Shown here: piece after piece, positions 60,881 to 64,000 of the stretch
Position numbering within the stretch: the first letter of the stretch is position 1
How the letters are laid out: every line of letters starts with the position of its first letter
From: Candidatus Marinamargulisbacteria bacterium SCGC AAA071-K20
GTDB taxonomy: Bacteria > Margulisbacteria > Marinamargulisbacteria > GCA-2716485 > AAA071-K20
Direction of reading: 5' to 3'
NCBI GenBank assembly: GCA_003265975.1
Contig: QFBU01000002.1
Location: 11,447 to 75,446, forward strand
Length of the DNA: 64,000 nucleotides
Made by a program: the position numbers and the translations under genes
Notes under the pieces: generated by a model
Databases searched by the model: none
What the model was told of the DNA's origin: nothing
Seen by the model: only the letters and a program-made list of their open reading frames with translations

Positions 60881-61312
60881 ATGAAATTTAGCATCGTATT
60901 TAAATTAGTAATATTACTATTTACCTTCCTAACTTTATCAGAGCCTGTTTATTCACAGGCTCAATTTGATAGCTCTAAAGAGGCCTACAAAGAAATGTTT
61001 GAAAGTATGGTTTTTGATAGCTCTGCCAAAACTTTAGAAGGCGCAATTATGGATGTAGGTAGGCGACATGCTATTTACAGTTATAACCTTGTTAATGCAT
61101 CTACTCCTGGTTTTACACCTTATTTATTCCCAGATGATAGCCGGGAATTAGCAAACATGGCACCTACTGACATGAAATACTTTTCTAAGGTTCTTGTTGA
61201 GCATATGACAACAAAAATGGCAGAAAATAGTAAACGTCAATCTGCTTATTATGCGTTATACAGAAAAAAAATGGACAACTATCGAATGGTTGTAACTTTT
61301 GGTAAGAAGTAG
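60881..61312 (+). CDS. flgB: Flagellar proximal rod protein FlgB with Sec signal
   Basis: 143 residues. Strong AGGAGG ribosome site six bases before ATG 60881 fixes the start. Residues 1-26 form a signal peptide (FSIVFKLVILLFTFLTLSEP, VYS cleavage). The mature part has the FlgB opening KTLEGAIMDVGRRHAIYSYN and LVNASTPGFTPYLFP, then the C-terminal helix SKRQSAYYALYRKKMDNYRM. Ordinary FlgB has no cleaved signal. Next to flgC and fliE in the standard flgBC-fliE order, which confirms identity. Confidence 0.92.
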   Translation: MKFSIVFKLVILLFTFLTLSEPVYSQAQFDSSKEAYKEMFESMVFDSSAKTLEGAIMDVGRRHAIYSYNLVNASTPGFTPYLFPDDSRELANMAPTDMKYFSKVLVEHMTTKMAENSKRQSAYYALYRKKMDNYRMVVTFGKK

Positions 61313-61357
61313 TTTGATTGTTAAAAAAAAGGGTACATTAATTATGGAGGAGATCAT

Positions 61358-61813
61358 ATGAGTAAGCTTTTTTTTAAGATAGTCGTAACTTTATTATTTC
61401 TTTTACCACTTACTATAGTTTCTCAAACTTTAGATGACGCTTTTGATATTAACACCTCAGGAGTTATTGCTGAACGTTTTCGGATGACCATTATTGCTGA
61501 AAATCTAGCGAATAATATGACTCTTAAAGATGAGGAAACAGGTCTGCCTTACCAAAAAAAGTATTTAAATCTAGTTGCCGGAGAAAAAGGGGTTAAGATT
61601 GATAGTATTGGCAGAAGTACTGAACCTTTTGGACGTTACTTTGACCCTGCTGCTCCACAGTCTGATGAAAATGGTTATTTTTATGTACCCAATGTTCATA
61701 TGCCCCATGAGATGATTACACTTAAACATACTGAGGCTTTATTTGATGCTAATATTAGTGCGTTTAAATTGACTAAAGCGATGTATCAAACATCTATAGA
61801 TTTACTAAAATAG
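61358..61813 (+). CDS. flgC: Flagellar proximal rod protein FlgC with Sec signal
   Basis: 151 residues. Start fixed by GGAGG six to ten bases before ATG 61358. Signal peptide KLFFKIVVTLLFLLPLTIVS, then FDINTSGVIAERFRMTIIAE, NLANNM, YFDPAAPQSDENGYFYVPNV and HMPHEMITLKHTEALFDANI, which is a textbook FlgC. Normal FlgC lacks a signal. Ordered flgB-flgC-fliE. Confidence 0.95.
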   Translation: MSKLFFKIVVTLLFLLPLTIVSQTLDDAFDINTSGVIAERFRMTIIAENLANNMTLKDEETGLPYQKKYLNLVAGEKGVKIDSIGRSTEPFGRYFDPAAPQSDENGYFYVPNVHMPHEMITLKHTEALFDANISAFKLTKAMYQTSIDLLK

Positions 61814-61838
61814 CTAAGGCTAAGGAGACAAAAGTATT

Positions 61839-62399
61839 ATGAGCTATGTAGATAAATTAAGAGGAAAAACAACAGCGGCTATGAACAGTAGTGCTAGTAC
61901 TTCAGCCTCAAAAATTGATGTTCCTTTTCAATTGCTATTGGACCAAGCTCAGCAACAACCATCGCAGGGTATTGGACAAGTTGGAAATATGCCCAATCCA
62001 AATATGATTATTCCTCAAGACCCTCGTCAAGCGCCATTAATTGCTCAGGCTTTTTCTGCTGAAGAGCTTGAACGGATCGAAAAACGTCGACGACAAGACA
62101 GAACACAAGACAATCAAGCACTTAGTGAAGATATATTAAATGAATTGAATTTACGATCAGACAGGCTTGATGTGACACCATTTCAGTTGTTTATGGAGCG
62201 AGCAGTAGAAGTTCTTGAAAATATCAGTCAAATGGAAGTTCGAGTTAATGAAATGACCGAAGGTTATGTAAGAGGGGAAATCTCTATTGATGAAGTGTCA
62301 ATGGAGATGACAAAATTAAACCTGGCAATGTCGTTCGCGACAACGGTATTATCTACATCTTCCCAAACATTGAAAGAGCTGACGCAGCTAGCAATATAG
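61839..62399 (+). CDS. fliE: Flagellar MS-ring/rod junction protein FliE with long N-terminal extension
   Basis: 186 residues, whereas FliE is usually ~100-110. Only the last ~80 residues (FQLFMERAVEVLENISQMEV, EGYVRGEISIDEVSMEMTKL, LAMSFATTVLSTSSQTLKEL) match FliE. The first ~105 are Gln/Pro/Ser-rich and likely disordered, with no signal peptide. Position after flgC and before fliF supports the call. FliE links FliF to the rod and opens export. Confidence 0.85.
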   Translation: MSYVDKLRGKTTAAMNSSASTSASKIDVPFQLLLDQAQQQPSQGIGQVGNMPNPNMIIPQDPRQAPLIAQAFSAEELERIEKRRRQDRTQDNQALSEDILNELNLRSDRLDVTPFQLFMERAVEVLENISQMEVRVNEMTEGYVRGEISIDEVSMEMTKLNLAMSFATTVLSTSSQTLKELTQLAI

Positions 62400-62414
62400 T
62401 TATCTCTCTTTTAT

Positions 62415-62443
62415 TTTAAACTTACCCTAATTTAGAGTATAAT
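62415..62443 (+). promoter_or_regulatory. Predicted promoter upstream of fliF
   Basis: TTTAAA (62415-62420), 17-base spacer, TATAAT (62438-62443, perfect). 38 bases before the fliF start. Identical box pair to that before def. Suggests fliF and downstream genes can be transcribed separately. Confidence 0.6.
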
Positions 62444-62480
62444 AATTAATGCGTATTAATATCCATTTTGAAAGGGTTGT

Positions 62481-64000
62481 ATGGCAGAAGAAGAATTTAA
62501 TTTAGATGACGACCTTGGCGACTTTGGAGAAGACGAAGCTGTTGAAGGCGGCGGGAGTGAACTTCCTGAAGGTTCTGTTTCTGCTGACTCGGCAAGTTCT
62601 GCTGCTGCAGGCTTAAGTAGAAGAAATAAGATTATTATTGGTGCAGTTATTTCTGTAGTATTTATAATAGGTGCTGTACTGTTTGGTATGCGCTTTTTTG
62701 GAGATGATGAGCCTCGTTCAAATAATCCAAATCAATCAATTCACCAAGGTCAAACTATGAGTTCTAATGGCGAACCAGCCCCACTTCCTAAGAAAAAAAA
62801 GAAAAAGAAAAAGATAAAATATATACAGCTATTTGCAAAAGTTGATGGTGACAATGCAGCAAGTATTTTAAAAGAATTAAGTTTTGCGGATATTTCGTTT
62901 AAGACGAATCAGAATGGTCAAAACTTTGCCATAGAAGTAGATGAAGAAAATATTGACGATGCTAGAAATTTATTGGCTATTAAACAATTACCTTCTACAA
63001 AAGCTAGAGGGTATGAATTATTAGACGATGCTCAAACCTTGGGAGTGACTGAATTTGATAAGCGAATTAGATTTTTAAGAGCTCTTTCTGGAGAACTAGA
63101 AAAAGCAATTGTTCAATTTAACCTAATTGAAGATGCAACAGTTCAGATTGTTCTTCCTGAGCAAAGACTGTTTGCTGTTACGCAACCACCTGTAACTTCA
63201 TCAATACTAATTAGAAAATCTTACGGAGCTATTTTAACTGACGAAATAGTCTTTGGTATTATTCAACTAGTTTCCAATGCAGTGGAGAATCTTCAACAAG
63301 AAAATGTCTCTGTTATTGATACTGAAGGAAATGTTCTTTCAGAGGGGATTTTTGAAAGAATGGCGGCTAAACGTCTTGGAATTGAAGAAGACGAGGAAGA
63401 AGAAGATTTAGGGGATCCTAGCGAAGATGCTAAAGGACAACCAGTTATTCCTAACTTTGTGAGAATTAAGGAATGGTTTGATATTAAATGGGGCTTTGAG
63501 AAGCAGTTAGTTGAGCGTGCAACAAAACAATTATTGGGTGTACTTCCTCTGGGTTCTTTTAAAATAGCCATTACTTCTGATATTGGTGCTATAGAAAACG
63601 GTGAGATTGCCGAAGTGAAGAGACTTACTATTAGTATTGTAGTAGACAACTTAAGTGAAGAAATAGTATTAGACGCCATCACTAAACGACAAATATTTTC
63701 TACGATTGCGGGTGCTACGGGGTATGTTAAAGGTAGAGATACTATACAACTTTCTAAGGCAGACTTTATGCTATTAACCGATGAAGAAAAAGAAGCGCTT
63801 GAAGACTTAAGAAATGGTGATAAACCTAGTGCTATTACCTGGGTTCTAAGAGCATTGGGTGTGGCTGCAGTTTTTAGTTTTGGTTTCTTTGGTTTTAAAT
63901 TTATACAACGACGACGAAAACTTGCTTCAGGAGAGATTATTGAAACTGATCGTGATACTGATTTTTCTGATATTCAAGAAGAATTAGAAGGCGAAAAAAA
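62481..64000 (+). CDS. fliF: Flagellar MS-ring protein FliF (3' end cut by window)
   Basis: About 506 codons visible from ATG 62481 (AAAGGG upstream). An acidic cytosolic N-terminus of ~45 residues (EEEFNLDDDLGDFGEDEAVE) precedes the first membrane segment (~50-70, KIIIGAVISVVFIIGAVLFG). A ~40-residue linker with an eight- to nine-lysine run (~104-112) then leads to the ring-building domains (IQLFAKVDGDNAASILKELS, VQIVLPEQRLFAV). A second membrane segment lies near 455-475 (VLRALGVAAVFSFGFFGFKF). The cytosolic FliG-binding tail is beyond the window. The N-terminal acid stretch and Lys-rich linker are not usual in FliF. Confidence 0.93.
   Translation, partial: MAEEEFNLDDDLGDFGEDEAVEGGGSELPEGSVSADSASSAAAGLSRRNKIIIGAVISVVFIIGAVLFGMRFFGDDEPRSNNPNQSIHQGQTMSSNGEPAPLPKKKKKKKKIKYIQLFAKVDGDNAASILKELSFADISFKTNQNGQNFAIEVDEENIDDARNLLAIKQLPSTKARGYELLDDAQTLGVTEFDKRIRFLRALSGELEKAIVQFNLIEDATVQIVLPEQRLFAVTQPPVTSSILIRKSYGAILTDEIVFGIIQLVSNAVENLQQENVSVIDTEGNVLSEGIFERMAAKRLGIEEDEEEEDLGDPSEDAKGQPVIPNFVRIKEWFDIKWGFEKQLVERATKQLLGVLPLGSFKIAITSDIGAIENGEIAEVKRLTISIVVDNLSEEIVLDAITKRQIFSTIAGATGYVKGRDTIQLSKADFMLLTDEEKEALEDLRNGDKPSAITWVLRALGVAAVFSFGFFGFKFIQRRRKLASGEIIETDRDTDFSDIQEELEGEK

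Noticed and set aside
1..64000. CRISPR arrays, insertion sequences, integrases or prophage genes
   Set aside because: No regularly spaced repeats and no transposase, integrase or phage structural motif seen on either strand.

Overview
This 64 kb window comes from an AT-rich bacterial chromosome with densely packed, often overlapping genes. The cell envelope is diderm. There are separate genes for the two steps of ADP-heptose synthesis (rfaE1/rfaE2 type, used for LPS inner core), flagellar L-ring (FlgH) and P-ring (FlgI) proteins, and a probable outer-membrane barrel fused to SppA. The same genome carries a c-di-AMP cyclase and RsbW/STAS partner-switching proteins, which are better known from Firmicutes. 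That mixture suggests a deep-branching diderm lineage such as Margulisbacteria. This taxonomic guess is inference from gene content only; no marker search was possible.

Layout. 0-6.4 kb (mostly minus): an aminotransferase cut by the window edge, a MerR-DegV fusion regulator, an exported unknown, trxA, a dGTPase-like gene, tsf and rpsB behind a strong promoter. 6.5-12 kb: a double-receiver response regulator facing a membrane histidine kinase, then two large unknown lineage-specific genes. 12-16.8 kb (minus): ahcY, tgt, hemW-like, a small zinc-ribbon membrane protein, and an RsbW-like kinase with its STAS antagonist. 16.9-19.2 kb (plus): rpmE-prfA-prmC. 19.2-25.6 kb (minus): a sigma-54 activator, polysaccharide deacetylase, ispE, a PpiC-type lipoprotein, pnp and rpsO. 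25.8-30.9 kb (plus): def-panD-lysA-cdaA-panB-cysS. 30.9-39.4 kb: hom, a FGGY-fold protein that has lost its catalytic motifs, tsaB, the barrel-SppA fusion, a STAS-AAA+ regulator and a YkgJ-type protein.

39.3-48.8 kb is an accessory and partly decaying zone. It holds two LysR regulators, a broken AvtA-like aminotransferase, a frameshifted gene remnant, orphan hypotheticals, a 49-codon small ORF with a strong ribosome site, tRNA-Arg(ACG), a YeiH-type exporter, a glyoxalase and the heptose genes. 48.8-52.8 kb: lepA, pabB, pabC.

52.8-64 kb is a flagellar basal-body cluster: FliK-like, FlhB-C-terminal-like, two tandem FlgF-like paralogues, flgG, flgA, flgH, flgI, FlgJ-like, a FliA-type sigma factor, flgB, flgC, fliE and fliF (cut by the window end). 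Its striking feature is that five proteins normally exported without a Sec signal (two FlgF-like proteins, the FlgJ-like protein, FlgB and FlgC) begin with convincing Sec signal peptides. For FlgB, FlgC and the second FlgF-like protein, strong ribosome binding sites fix the signal-containing start. FlgG in the same cluster has no signal. This points to a basal body whose rod may be built partly from the periplasm through Sec, and it is the main novelty of the window.
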